A stretch of 64,000 bases of DNA from positions 1-64,000 of the forward strand of contig JAJZAQ010000002.1 of NCBI GenBank assembly GCA_021799355.1, given 5' to 3'. A model generated the notes under the pieces. That model saw only the letters and a list, made by a program, of their open reading frames with translations. It ran no database searches and was not told where the DNA came from. Made by a program: the position numbers and the translations under genes. Positions 8,479-17,622 of the stretch are shown here, one piece after another (the first letter of the stretch is position 1; the number at the start of each line of letters is the position of its first letter). The stretch comes from Pseudomonadota bacterium. Lineage in GTDB: Bacteria; Pseudomonadota; Gammaproteobacteria; Burkholderiales; Burkholderiaceae_C.

Positions 8479-9537
8479 TCAGCTTGCCGGGCCATACGGC
8501 GGCGGCGCCTGGCGCGCTGCGGCCTGCACCAGCAGCGCCAGAGTCGCCGAGTAATAACCCGATTGCGCCAGAGCCGCGCTGGCCAGGCTGGGCGGGCGGC
8601 GGGTTTCGATCCAGTCGCGGATGGCGCGCATTCCCGGGCTGGCGCCGAACGAATCGATCGAATCGTCGGCAAAATTGGTCCACGCCGGCAGATACCCTTC
8701 GCAGCGGAAACTCCCCCAGAACGCACGGAACGGCGCGAGCAATTCCTCGCTGGCCAAACCTGCCCAGGCCAGATACAGCGGGATGCGCACCGCTTCGTAG
8801 CCGTAGCGCTGCGGCCGCGTCGGATCGGGAGTCAGCGGGTTGACCAGCAGCAGCCAGTCCGGCGGCAGCCCCCAGCGGCCGAAGCGGGCGATGGACAGCA
8901 GCTTGAGCCCGCTGCTGCGCAGCGCGTCCCACTGCGGCGACGGGTCGATCCGCGCCAGTTCGGGCAGCGCCGGAAACACCCAGTAGGACAGATTGACCAC
9001 CTGCCCTTTGGGCGTGTCGAACCCCTCCACAGCGGGCAGCAGCACCGTGCCCCACGGGGTGTCGCGCAGCAATTTGGCACGAATCGCCTGCGCCATGGCG
9101 CGCGCGGGCGCGGCCAGCGCCGGGCGCTGCTGGCTGGCAAGCGCCAGCGCCCAGGCGACGAGCAGATCGCTGTCGGCAGCGTCGTTTTTGTCGGTCACGC
9201 CCTGGCCGGGGATCCAGCGCCACGCCAGCAAGGCATCGTCGCGCACCGCCAGGTGTTGCTGCGCCCACGTCCACATGGCGTCGAATCCGGCCTGATCCGC
9301 CGCGGCCAGCGCCAGGATCATGCCGTACCCTTGGCCCTCGGAGGTGCTGGCATCGTGCTGCCCGGGGTCGACCACCCGGCCGTCCGCACGCACGAAAGCC
9401 TGTTTCCACGCGGCATACCCCGGCAGGGACGGCGGCAGAGCCGCTGCCGCCAGCGGCCACAGCGCGGCGGCGCCGAGCGCGGCCAGACCGGTGACGGCGC
9501 GGCGGCGGGAAAGCAGGCAGGGCGCAGCGTCGGACAT
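8479..9537 (-). CDS. bcsZ: Endo-1,4-beta-glucanase BcsZ (GH8)
   Basis: Periplasmic family-8 glycosidase that trims nascent cellulose and is needed for normal fibre export. An arginine-led signal segment (RRRAVTGLAALGAAALWPLA) precedes the mature start near residue 34. The GH8 signature STSEGQGYGM (residues 64-73) contains the general-acid Glu67, followed by the downstream (D)KNDAADSDLLVAWAL motif of the family. Length 352 matches BcsZ (368 in E. coli). Its place between bcsB and bcsC is the standard order. Confidence 0.93.
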   Translation of the reverse strand: MSDAAPCLLSRRRAVTGLAALGAAALWPLAAAALPPSLPGYAAWKQAFVRADGRVVDPGQHDASTSEGQGYGMILALAAADQAGFDAMWTWAQQHLAVRDDALLAWRWIPGQGVTDKNDAADSDLLVAWALALASQQRPALAAPARAMAQAIRAKLLRDTPWGTVLLPAVEGFDTPKGQVVNLSYWVFPALPELARIDPSPQWDALRSSGLKLLSIARFGRWGLPPDWLLLVNPLTPDPTRPQRYGYEAVRIPLYLAWAGLASEELLAPFRAFWGSFRCEGYLPAWTNFADDSIDSFGASPGMRAIRDWIETRRPPSLASAALAQSGYYSATLALLVQAAARQAPPPYGPAS

Positions 9538-9546
9538 GGCGTCGGT

Positions 9547-11907
9547 TCAAACCAGCGGCGTCGAATCATCCGCATTGTGCTTGATGCGGGCATGGTGGCG
9601 ATGACGGAAGCGCATGAGCAGGCGCAGCGTCACCGCCGCCAGCAGCAGGCTGAGCACGCCGATGACCACCGCCCAGAACCACGGATGCAGCGAGAGCAAA
9701 AAGCCCAGCCGGGAGCTCAGCCCGGCCTGACCGACGGTGTAGCGCGGGCCGACCATCTGCTGCGCGACATGCTGCTGTCCCTGCCACAGCACCAAATCCC
9801 CGCCGAGCTGGCTCCACACCGCGGGCTGGATCAGCGCGTCGGTCTGCGCCAGCAGCGTGCTGCCCTGTGCGGCGCTGAGCACGGTCAGCGTGCCGCCGGA
9901 GCGGCCGGGCAACGCGGCCTGCAGCAGCGCCGCCTGCCGCCCCAGACCGATGCCGTCTTGCGTCGCCCAGGCCGTGGTCGGCACCGCTGGCTCGGGGCTG
10001 ACGCGCAGGTGACTGGCCAGCCAGCGCCACAGCCGGTCCAGCGGGCCGAGCTCCCCCGGCCCTGCCGCCGCCACCGCCACCGGATAAGGCGCCACACTCA
10101 CCCCGCCGAACCGTAGCGGCAAGGCCTCGGTCAGCGTCCGCGGCAGTTCACCGGCTGCGCCGACGACGATGGCGTTGTCCGCCCCGGCCAGTCCCGCGGT
10201 GCCGATTTGCCAGCGGGCGTCGAGCAGCGGCAGTTTCTGCACCTGCGCCAGCTTGGCCGCGAGCATCCAGGCCGCCGCGGCGTTGGCGGCATCGGCGCGG
10301 ACGATGGCGAACACGCTGCCCGCACCAAAGGGCTTGCGGGTATAGGGAAAGCCGGTGCGCTGCAGCAGGTCGAGGTTGGGCAGACTGGTGACGCGCGCGG
10401 CGTTGGGCAGTTCCAGCCGCGAATCGTCAAACAGCGTCAGGCGCAGGTTCTCGGTGTTGATCGCGATGCAGCGCCCGGTGACCAGCGGCATCATCGACGC
10501 GCTGAACGTCAGCACATTGCTGCCCGGCTTGAACGACGTCAGCGGAATCTGCACGTCGTAGTCGCGGAAGTACCCGCCGTCGCGCGCCGACAGCGCGATG
10601 GCCGCCTGGAAGCGGCCGTTGAGCAGAATGTTCAGCACCGAGTCCTCGCGCAGCCCGGCGCCGTAGGCAAAGCGCAGTTTGAGGTGGACCATGCTGTTGT
10701 CCGGCGCGAACAGGTCCGCCGGCAGGGTGAAATCCAGGTTCTGCTTGCCGTACAGCCCGGCGAACGTCTCGGTTTTCAGCCCGAGTTGGGCAAAACTGAC
10801 CTTCTGGTTGGGATAGACCATGCGCGGCCCGGGATCGTCGGGCAGGCGCGGCAGATCGATTTGCCGCACCACCGCGGCGGCGGCATCGGGATAGGGGTAG
10901 TCGAGCAGGTTGAGCGCGCGCAGCGCCACGTCCACCTGCTGCGCCGTCTGCCCGCTGACGATGAGCACGTAGCGGCCCGTGTCGCCCAGCGGCTCGATGG
11001 CGAGAAACGGCCCGGTGATGCGCGCGGCCAGGGCAGCCGACAGATACGGTTGCAGCTCGGCGCGGGTGCCGAGCAACACCGCATCGCCCGCCGGCAGTTG
11101 TGCCGTGTCCAGCCTGAGCGGGGCACCGGCGGGCGCATCCGCCGCGGGCGCGGCCAGTTGTCTGAAGCGCAGTTGCAGCGGGGCATACCCCAGATACAGT
11201 GCCACGGCCTGCGCCGCGAGCCCGCCCCAGCGCAACACGTCGGCATTCACGCCGCTGGCGGCGAGCACGGTGAGCTGCTGCGGCCCCCACAGCTTGGGGT
11301 CGAACACATCGGGCAGCGCCGCCAGCGTGGGGTGCAGGTCGCGCAGCGTGGCGTCCAGCCCGATCCAGGACTGCGCCGTGTCGATCTGCGTCCACAGTTC
11401 GGGCGCGCTGGGGTCTTCACACTCGTTGGTGTAGTGCTGGGCGACGGCGAACGTCAGGGTGTCGTAACCAGGTTGCAGCAGCACCGGCGGCAGGTCGATT
11501 TGCGCCTGGATCTGCGGCAGTCTGGGGTCGAGCGCGATTTGCGCGATGATCTGCCCGCCCAGGCGGACCTGCAGTTGCGAGCGCGGCGCCAGCAGCGACA
11601 CCGAACTGGTAGCCACCAGGTGCAGCACGGCGCGGCGGATGAGCAGCCGTGGCGACACCGGCAGCGACAGCGATTCCTGCCCACTGGCGCTGCGCAGCAT
11701 CAGCGGCGCCGGCTGCGGCATGAAACTTTGCAGGCTGGCGGCGAACAGCGTGGGCTGCACCGGCGCGGCTTGCACCGCCTGCACGCCGGCAGCCGCCGCA
11801 GACTGCGGCTTGGCCCAGGCCACGGCCGTCAGGCTGCACACGGCCAGCAGCACCAGCCAGCGCAGCAGAAAAGAGGTCGAGGGGAACAACGCGGTCAGAA
11901 TGGTCAT
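9547..11907 (-). CDS. bcsB: Cellulose synthase periplasmic subunit BcsB
   Basis: Periplasmic, membrane-anchored partner of BcsA that forms the exit path for the glucan. The 786 residues include a signal peptide (about 1-33), two carbohydrate-binding and flavodoxin-like modules, and a single C-terminal membrane helix (LSLHPWFWAVVIGVLSLLLA, about 745-765) followed by a basic tail. The start lies ten bases after bcsA and has no evident Shine-Dalgarno on its own strand, so translation probably depends on coupling to bcsA. Confidence 0.93.
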   Translation of the reverse strand: MTILTALFPSTSFLLRWLVLLAVCSLTAVAWAKPQSAAAAGVQAVQAAPVQPTLFAASLQSFMPQPAPLMLRSASGQESLSLPVSPRLLIRRAVLHLVATSSVSLLAPRSQLQVRLGGQIIAQIALDPRLPQIQAQIDLPPVLLQPGYDTLTFAVAQHYTNECEDPSAPELWTQIDTAQSWIGLDATLRDLHPTLAALPDVFDPKLWGPQQLTVLAASGVNADVLRWGGLAAQAVALYLGYAPLQLRFRQLAAPAADAPAGAPLRLDTAQLPAGDAVLLGTRAELQPYLSAALAARITGPFLAIEPLGDTGRYVLIVSGQTAQQVDVALRALNLLDYPYPDAAAAVVRQIDLPRLPDDPGPRMVYPNQKVSFAQLGLKTETFAGLYGKQNLDFTLPADLFAPDNSMVHLKLRFAYGAGLREDSVLNILLNGRFQAAIALSARDGGYFRDYDVQIPLTSFKPGSNVLTFSASMMPLVTGRCIAINTENLRLTLFDDSRLELPNAARVTSLPNLDLLQRTGFPYTRKPFGAGSVFAIVRADAANAAAAWMLAAKLAQVQKLPLLDARWQIGTAGLAGADNAIVVGAAGELPRTLTEALPLRFGGVSVAPYPVAVAAAGPGELGPLDRLWRWLASHLRVSPEPAVPTTAWATQDGIGLGRQAALLQAALPGRSGGTLTVLSAAQGSTLLAQTDALIQPAVWSQLGGDLVLWQGQQHVAQQMVGPRYTVGQAGLSSRLGFLLSLHPWFWAVVIGVLSLLLAAVTLRLLMRFRHRHHARIKHNADDSTPLV

Positions 11908-11917
11908 GAAGGAGGAG

Positions 11918-14356
11918 TCAAGATCGGGCGGGTGCCTGGTCGAGCACCCAAGCGCGGGCTGCGCGCCACGACAGACGCAACGTGCGCCAGACGATGATGT
12001 GCGCCTGCCGGCTCAGGCCGTGCAATTGACGCAGCGACACGCGGCTGAGCTGGGCGAAATGCTGCACCAGGCCGACGGCACCGTGACGCACCAGAAACCA
12101 CGCCGCCGCCGGGATGCTGCGCGCCATGGCCTCGCGGCCGTGGCGGAACGCCACCCAGCGCTGGCTGTCGCCATACGCCAGCGCCACCACCTGGCGTTTT
12201 TCCTCGATGCTAGCCGGTTCGAAGTGCGCGCCGAGCTCGCGGCCACGTTGCCAGGCCAGACGCAAATGTAACCTTGCCTGGAGTTTGAACGCCGGGATGA
12301 ACACGTCCAGCGTCAGCGGCGAGTGCAACGGCAGCAGCAGCGATCTGGACAACGTCAGCCTGCAGCCGGTGGCCGACAGATCGGCGAACCGTGCCGCGGC
12401 CCTGCGTCCGTCGGCGGCGATGAGCACGGCTGCGGTGTCGATGGGCATGCGCGGCGCACCGCGCCGCTGGCGGCGTTCGAGCAGCACGCCCATGACGCCG
12501 GAGAGCAGCACCAGATTGAACAATTCCCAGCCCATGGTGATCAGCGTGGTGTCGCGCGTGAGCGGGTCGCTGAACCAGCGCCAGACGCCGAATGCCATCG
12601 ACACGATGGCCAGCACGAACAGCCAGTAAAACGGTGTGGCCAGGTCGGAAATGAATTCCTCGTCGCGCTGCTCCCCTTTGGGCGTGACGAGGAAACTCGG
12701 CGACCGCGGGCTTTTGAGCACACGGATCAGGCCCGACAGCGCGTACAGCGACTGCGTCAGCTCGTACAGCTCGGAAACGAAGGCCCAACGCACCCGGCCG
12801 AACAAATAGTCCGAGGCCATCACCGCCGCGACCACGTGCGGCAGGGCATAGGCAAAGAACTGCGGCAGGTTGGCGTTGTAGATGTGCAGGCCGAAAATCA
12901 GGTAGGCCGCCGGCGCCAGCATGAACGCCACCCGGGCAAACGGAAAAAACCAGAAGAACGCGCTGTTGAAGTACGCCAGCCGTTGCCACCAGCGCAGGCC
13001 ACGCTGCGTCAGCGGGTTTTTCAGCAGCAGGATCTGCAGCATGCCCTGCGCCCAGCGCACGCGCTGGGTGATGAAACCGGAGTACGTCTCGGGCTGCAAC
13101 CCGGCGATCATCGGGTGGTTGATGTAGGCGCTGCGCCAGCCGAGCGCGTGCAGCGACAGCGCGGTTTCGGCATCTTCGGTGATCGAGTCGCCCGACACGC
13201 CGCCCACTTCCAGCAGCGCCGCGCGCCGCAGCACCGCCGCCGAGCCGCAAAAAAACGACGCCTCCCAGAAATCCAGCCCGTGCTGGATGACGTTGTAGAA
13301 CATTTCGTTCTCGCTCGGGATGCGTCCAAAGATTTTCCAGTTGTGTTCGAGCGGATCGGGATTGATGAAAAAATGCGGCGTCTGCACCAGAAACAGCTTC
13401 GGATCGGCGACGAAGCTGCCGACGGTGCGTTCGAGAAAATCCACCGTGGGCACATGGTCGGCGTCGAAGATCACCACCAGATCGCCGCTGGTCTGTTGCA
13501 GCGCCGAGTTGATATTGCCTGCCTTGGCGTGTTCGTTGCGCTGCCGCGTCAGATACTGTGCGCCGATGCGCGCGCACAGGGCCTGCAGGGTGTCGTGGCG
13601 CAGCTGCGCGGCGTGGGCCTTGGCCGGGTCGGGGTCGTGGCGCTTTTGCTCCGTGCCGCCGTCGTCGAGCAGATACACCTTGAGCCGCCCCGGGGCGTAG
13701 CGCATGTTCAGCGCGGCGATCAGCGTGGTTTCGAGGATTTCGGCGTCCTCGTTATAGCTGGGGACGAACACGTCCACCGTCGGCCAGGTGCTGCGGTCGG
13801 CGGGCAGCGGCGGCGGCGCACGGCGCAGCGGCATCATGTTGATGAACAGCCCCAGGCCGTACACCGTCACGCCGTACAGCTCGGCGGCAAACAGCAGCAC
13901 CGCGGCAATCCACGACATCGGGCTGTCGAACCCCAGCGTCGAGGTGGCCCGCCAGATGATGTAGCGCGCGGTGACCAACGCCGCCAGGCACAAAAACAGC
14001 AGGCGCAGCACGGCGGCGCGTCCGGCCAGCCCGAACCGCTTGAGCGCCCACAGCACCACCACCAGGCTCCACGCCAGCAACGCCTGGCTGGAAATCGACA
14101 CGGGCAGCCACGCCAAGTACAGCCAGACCAGGGCAAGCGCGCTCCAGAGCACCGCCCAGGCTGAGGGCAGGCGCAGCGACGGCAAGTGAACGCGACGGTC
14201 TGTCCTGACGAAAAAAGGCACGGGTGAAAGAGGGCGAAAACCTTGGGCCGCGGCTGCTCGATCGCACGACCACGGGGCGTTCCATGCGGCAGCGCGCGCC
14301 CGGCAGACCGCCACAGCGCTGCAGATTGCGCCGCATGAAGACCAAATTGTCTTCAA
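11918..14356 (-). CDS. bcsA: Cellulose synthase catalytic subunit BcsA (UDP-forming)
   Basis: Inner-membrane family-2 glycosyltransferase that polymerises UDP-glucose to cellulose and extrudes it. Numbered from the furthest start, substrate-binding and catalytic motifs are DDGG (231-234), DAD (298-300), TED (393-395, catalytic base) and QRVRW (431-435). Membrane helices flank the catalytic domain. The C-terminal PilZ domain keeps its c-di-GMP residues: an arginine cluster (628-636) and DLSATG (659-664). The start is uncertain: position 14356 is a TTG, while a GTG at 14221 would begin the protein just before the first membrane helix (767 residues) and leave a structured leader. It is first in the operon; no bcsQ, bcsE or bcsG is nearby. 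Confidence 0.95.
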   Translation of the reverse strand: MKTIWSSCGAICSAVAVCRARAAAWNAPWSCDRAAAAQGFRPLSPVPFFVRTDRRVHLPSLRLPSAWAVLWSALALVWLYLAWLPVSISSQALLAWSLVVVLWALKRFGLAGRAAVLRLLFLCLAALVTARYIIWRATSTLGFDSPMSWIAAVLLFAAELYGVTVYGLGLFINMMPLRRAPPPLPADRSTWPTVDVFVPSYNEDAEILETTLIAALNMRYAPGRLKVYLLDDGGTEQKRHDPDPAKAHAAQLRHDTLQALCARIGAQYLTRQRNEHAKAGNINSALQQTSGDLVVIFDADHVPTVDFLERTVGSFVADPKLFLVQTPHFFINPDPLEHNWKIFGRIPSENEMFYNVIQHGLDFWEASFFCGSAAVLRRAALLEVGGVSGDSITEDAETALSLHALGWRSAYINHPMIAGLQPETYSGFITQRVRWAQGMLQILLLKNPLTQRGLRWWQRLAYFNSAFFWFFPFARVAFMLAPAAYLIFGLHIYNANLPQFFAYALPHVVAAVMASDYLFGRVRWAFVSELYELTQSLYALSGLIRVLKSPRSPSFLVTPKGEQRDEEFISDLATPFYWLFVLAIVSMAFGVWRWFSDPLTRDTTLITMGWELFNLVLLSGVMGVLLERRQRRGAPRMPIDTAAVLIAADGRRAAARFADLSATGCRLTLSRSLLLPLHSPLTLDVFIPAFKLQARLHLRLAWQRGRELGAHFEPASIEEKRQVVALAYGDSQRWVAFRHGREAMARSIPAAAWFLVRHGAVGLVQHFAQLSRVSLRQLHGLSRQAHIIVWRTLRLSWRAARAWVLDQAPARS

Positions 14357-14383
14357 TTGCTCGCTGCTTTCCGGATGCAGCGA
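14337..14383 (-). promoter_or_regulatory. Tandem hairpins at the 5' end of bcsA
   Basis: Reading on the minus strand, a perfect 7-bp stem TCGCTGC/GCAGCGA with loop ATCCGGAAA (14383-14361) is followed by a 6-bp stem GAAGAC/GTCTTC (14354-14337). The first loop exposes GGA, the core of CsrA/RsmA sites. If bcsA starts at the GTG at 14221, both hairpins lie in the leader. A regulatory role is inference. Confidence 0.35.
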
Positions 14384-14480
14384 ATGTAAAAAATGATTTT
14401 TCGTGACTTTTTGCGCAGATTGCCGCGCGGCCGCTGCGACGCGCGGCGGCGGCGATCCCGCCTGCAGGCGGGCGCGCGCC

Positions 14481-14993
14481 TCAGCTCAGCAGAATGGCGC
14501 GGCGCAAGTCGCGCGCGAGGACGGCGCGGCGGTCCGGACGCAGATGGCGGCCTATCCACACCTGCCGGGTTTTGTCCCCCACCTGCACCAAGCCGTGACC
14601 TTCGGCGACGATACGCACCCGGCGGGGGTGAAACTCCAGCCGGCCTTCGCGCCCACCGAACGCCCATTCGACCACCACCGCCTGGTCGCTGATGCTGATG
14701 CGTTCGTAGTCGGCGGCGTGGCGTGCGTACACCAGCAGCGCCGCGCCCACGGCGAGCACTTCGATGGCGGCAAACGGCGCCACCAGCCGCGCGCCTTCGC
14801 TCCAGCAGTACACCGCCAGCAGCGCCGAGCCGAGCGCGAACGAGACGAACACGCCGAGGAGCTGCCGCGGGGTGATCGAGCAGTTGCGTCGGAACCGCCA
14901 GACCCAGGCGTTTTGCTCGCGCAGCGGGCGGGTGAGCAGACTGCCGCTGAACGCTGTTTGCGCATCCTGCGGCGGACACAGAGCGTCGGTCAT
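14481..14993 (-). CDS. DUF2244 membrane protein
   Basis: About 170 residues from the ATG at 14993, with two adjacent membrane helices (roughly residues 40-80) and a soluble C-terminal half rich in beta strands and arginine. It fits the DUF2244 family, which commonly sits in cytochrome c oxidase neighbourhoods in proteobacteria. It lies 42 bases beyond fnr and in the same direction as fnr and coxA, so it is likely in that transcription unit. Its biochemical role is not known; a link to oxidase assembly is only suggested by position. Confidence 0.72.
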   Translation of the reverse strand: MTDALCPPQDAQTAFSGSLLTRPLREQNAWVWRFRRNCSITPRQLLGVFVSFALGSALLAVYCWSEGARLVAPFAAIEVLAVGAALLVYARHAADYERISISDQAVVVEWAFGGREGRLEFHPRRVRIVAEGHGLVQVGDKTRQVWIGRHLRPDRRAVLARDLRRAILLS

Positions 14994-15035
14994 GTCGTGC
15001 ACTCGCAACGGGGTTCAGACGGAGGGGGTGCGCTG

Positions 15036-15737
15036 CTAGGCGGCGGCGAGCCCGTGGGTCAGCGCCGTCAGCGCGGCCAGATCGACGACTTCCAGGCGGT
15101 GCAACGGGCCACGCACCCAACCGTTTTGACGGAACGCCGCCAGGGTGCGGCTGACGGTCTCGGCGCGCAGGTGCAGATAACTCGCAATATCGGCACGCGC
15201 GATGCTGGGCAGAGTCGCGCTCACCGGGCGGCCCTGGCGCTGACCGGCGCGAACGAGGGCGACGAGATAATGCGCCAGGCGCACCTCGGCACCGTCGGCG
15301 ACGATCTGGCGATGGTGGAAATTGGCGCGGATGCGGCTGGCCATTTCCGCGTTGAGCCGCTGGCAAAACTGCGCCGACGCCTGCCGCGCCGTCTCGGGGT
15401 GGACGCGTATCCGGCACACTGCGGTCATCGACACCGAGGTCTTGTACGACACCCCTGCCGGTTCGGCATCGGCCAGCGCCTCCAGCGCGATGAGCTCGCC
15501 GGGAAAGCTGAAGCCGACGACGTGCGATTGCCCCTGCGCATCCTGGCACAGGGTTTTCACCGCGCCGGACTTGACCGCCAGCAGACAGCCGCCGACAGCG
15601 GGGATTTCGCTGTCGGCGCGGTATTCCTCGATGCGGATGTCGAGCTCGGGCGCCCCCGGCAGCCCGCGGCCGAGATCACGCAGGTCGCAGCGCACCTGAT
15701 TGCTGCAGCCGTCGCAGGGGCAGGTGCCGTGGAGCAT
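15036..15737 (-). CDS. fnr: FNR-type oxygen-sensing transcription regulator
   Basis: CRP/FNR-family regulator with features of a true 4Fe-4S oxygen sensor. Cys8-x2-Cys11-x5-Cys17 reproduces the spacing of E. coli FNR Cys20, 23 and 29, and Cys108 in TAVCRI aligns with the fourth ligand, Cys122. The cyclic-nucleotide-fold domain spans about 25-145 and the helix-turn-helix about 170-205. Recognition residues AETVSR (192-197) hold the Glu, Ser and Arg that read TTGAT half sites in FNR. The gene lies 41 bases beyond coxA. It is expected to sense falling oxygen and control respiratory genes; candidate boxes are at 17567 and 19921. Confidence 0.92.
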   Translation of the reverse strand: MLHGTCPCDGCSNQVRCDLRDLGRGLPGAPELDIRIEEYRADSEIPAVGGCLLAVKSGAVKTLCQDAQGQSHVVGFSFPGELIALEALADAEPAGVSYKTSVSMTAVCRIRVHPETARQASAQFCQRLNAEMASRIRANFHHRQIVADGAEVRLAHYLVALVRAGQRQGRPVSATLPSIARADIASYLHLRAETVSRTLAAFRQNGWVRGPLHRLEVVDLAALTALTHGLAAA

Positions 15738-15778
15738 GATGCAGCGCGTGGCGGCGAGGGCTCAGACCGCGTGCCGGT

Positions 15779-17410
15779 TCATTCTGCCGCCAGCACCCGG
15801 GTGGCGTCGGCGTTGAGCCGGGGCGGGGTTTCAAAGGTGTGGAACGGCGCCGGCGACGGCACTTCCCATTCCAGCCCTTCGGCGCCTTCCCACGGCCGCT
15901 GCGGCGCCTTTTCCCCCTGGCCGCGCAACACCGGGAGGACCACGGCGAACACGAAGTACGCCTGCGCCAGACCGAACACCCAGGCACCGATGGTGGAGAT
16001 CTGGTTGAAGTCGGTGAACTGCACCGGGTAGGCGATGTAACGCCGCGGCATCCCGGCCAGGCCGAGGAAATGCTGCGGGAAGAAGGTGAGGTTGAAACCG
16101 ATGAAGCTCAGCCAGAAATGGATCTTGCCCGCGGTTTCGTTGTACATCGTGCCCGTCCACTTCGGCGACCAGAAGTAGAACGCCATGAAAATCGCAAACA
16201 GCGTGCCGGCGACCATGGTGTAGTGGAAATGCGCGACGACGAAGTAGGTGTTGTGCACCTGGGTGTCGATCGGCACCATCGCCAGCATCAGCCCGGTGAA
16301 GCCGCCCAGGGTGAAGACGATGATGAAGCCGATGGCAAACAGCATCGGGGTTTCAAACGTCAGCGAACCGCGCCACATGGTGGCGATCCAGTTGAACACC
16401 TTCACGCCCGTGGGCACGCCGATGAGCATCGTGGCGTACATGAAAAACAGCTGCCCGACGGTGGGCATGCCCGCGGTGAACATGTGGTGCGCCCAGACGA
16501 GGAAGGACAGAATGGCGATCGACGCCGTGGCGTACACCATCGACGAATAGCCGAACAGCTTTTTGCGCGAAAACGCCGGCACCACCGAGCTCATCACGCC
16601 AAACGACGGCAGAATGAGGATGTACACCTCCGGATGGCCCATGAACCAGAACAGATGCTGGTAGAGCACCGGGTCGCCGCCGCCGGCGGCGTTGAAAAAG
16701 CTGGTGCCGAAATGACGGTCGGTCAGCGTCATGGTCACCGCACCGGCGAGCACCGGCATGACGGCGATGAGCAGATAGCCGGTGATCAGCCAGGCCCAGC
16801 AGAACAGCGGCATTTTCATCAGCGTCATGCCCGGTGCGCGCATATTGAGCACGGTGACGATGATGTTGATCGAGCCGAGAATGCTCGACGCGCCCAGCAG
16901 GTGCACGGCGAAAATGGTCAGATCCATGCCCATGCCTTGCTGCATGGTCAGCGGCGGGTACAGCGTCCAGCCCACACCGGGCGCGCCGGCAGGGACGAAA
17001 AACGCCGCCACGCCGAGCACCGCGGCGGGAACCAGCAGCCAGAAGCTGAGGTTGTTCAGCCGCGGAAACGCCATGTCGGGCGCGCCGATCATCAGCGGAA
17101 TCATCCAGTTGGCCAGCCCGGTGAGCGCCGGCATGACGGCCATGAAAATCATGATCAGGCCGTGCATGGTGCTGAAGGCGTTGAACAGCTCGGGGTTCAT
17201 CAGCCACACATACGGGTGCCACAGCTCGGTGCGGATGGCCAGAGCGAGCACACCGCCGACAAACAGCATGACCAGGGCATAAACCAGGTACATCGTGCCG
17301 ATGTCTTTGTGGTTGGTCGAAAACAGCCAGCGCCGCCAGCCATGGGGATGGTCATGGGCGTGGTCGGCCGCATGCGCGGGGGCGTGGGCCGGATCGAGCA
17401 CGACGCTCAT
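15779..17410 (-). CDS. coxA: Cytochrome c oxidase subunit I (aa3 type)
   Basis: Catalytic haem-copper subunit of an A1-type aa3 terminal oxidase, with about twelve membrane helices in 543 residues. GHPEVY carries the Glu of the D channel and the Tyr cross-linked to a CuB histidine; WAHHMFTAGMPT gives two further CuB histidines; IGAPDMAFPR has the D-channel entry Asp; TGVKVFNW has the K-channel Lys; VVAHFHYTM has the haem ligands. The N terminus is His-rich (residues 8-24). A strong Shine-Dalgarno AAAGGAG precedes the ATG. No coxB, coxC or assembly gene adjoins it, which is unusual for this subunit. Confidence 0.95.
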   Translation of the reverse strand: MSVVLDPAHAPAHAADHAHDHPHGWRRWLFSTNHKDIGTMYLVYALVMLFVGGVLALAIRTELWHPYVWLMNPELFNAFSTMHGLIMIFMAVMPALTGLANWMIPLMIGAPDMAFPRLNNLSFWLLVPAAVLGVAAFFVPAGAPGVGWTLYPPLTMQQGMGMDLTIFAVHLLGASSILGSINIIVTVLNMRAPGMTLMKMPLFCWAWLITGYLLIAVMPVLAGAVTMTLTDRHFGTSFFNAAGGGDPVLYQHLFWFMGHPEVYILILPSFGVMSSVVPAFSRKKLFGYSSMVYATASIAILSFLVWAHHMFTAGMPTVGQLFFMYATMLIGVPTGVKVFNWIATMWRGSLTFETPMLFAIGFIIVFTLGGFTGLMLAMVPIDTQVHNTYFVVAHFHYTMVAGTLFAIFMAFYFWSPKWTGTMYNETAGKIHFWLSFIGFNLTFFPQHFLGLAGMPRRYIAYPVQFTDFNQISTIGAWVFGLAQAYFVFAVVLPVLRGQGEKAPQRPWEGAEGLEWEVPSPAPFHTFETPPRLNADATRVLAAE

Positions 17411-17566
17411 CGGAGACTCCTTTCAGGGATGCGGGACACTGCGAGTGATCGCTACGGCGCGCACGCGACCTGCGCGGCGCATGACCGCGCACGGCGCGCA
17501 GCGCCAGCTGAAAGGCATTTTGTCTGCTGCACCGCACCGCACCCGTCAGGGTTTTGGCGTAGTGAA

Positions 17567-17580
17567 GTGATGCAGATCAA
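17567..17580 (-). promoter_or_regulatory. FNR-like box upstream of coxA
   Basis: On the minus strand the site reads TTGAT-CTGC-ATCAC, matching the FNR consensus TTGAT-N4-ATCAA at nine of ten defined positions. It lies about 155-170 bases upstream of the coxA start with no gene between. The adjacent fnr gene encodes a regulator with matching recognition residues. Confidence 0.55.
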
Positions 17581-17622
17581 CAGTTTCTCAAATTTCCCCG
17601 CGCCGGCGGGTGCGGCGAACGC

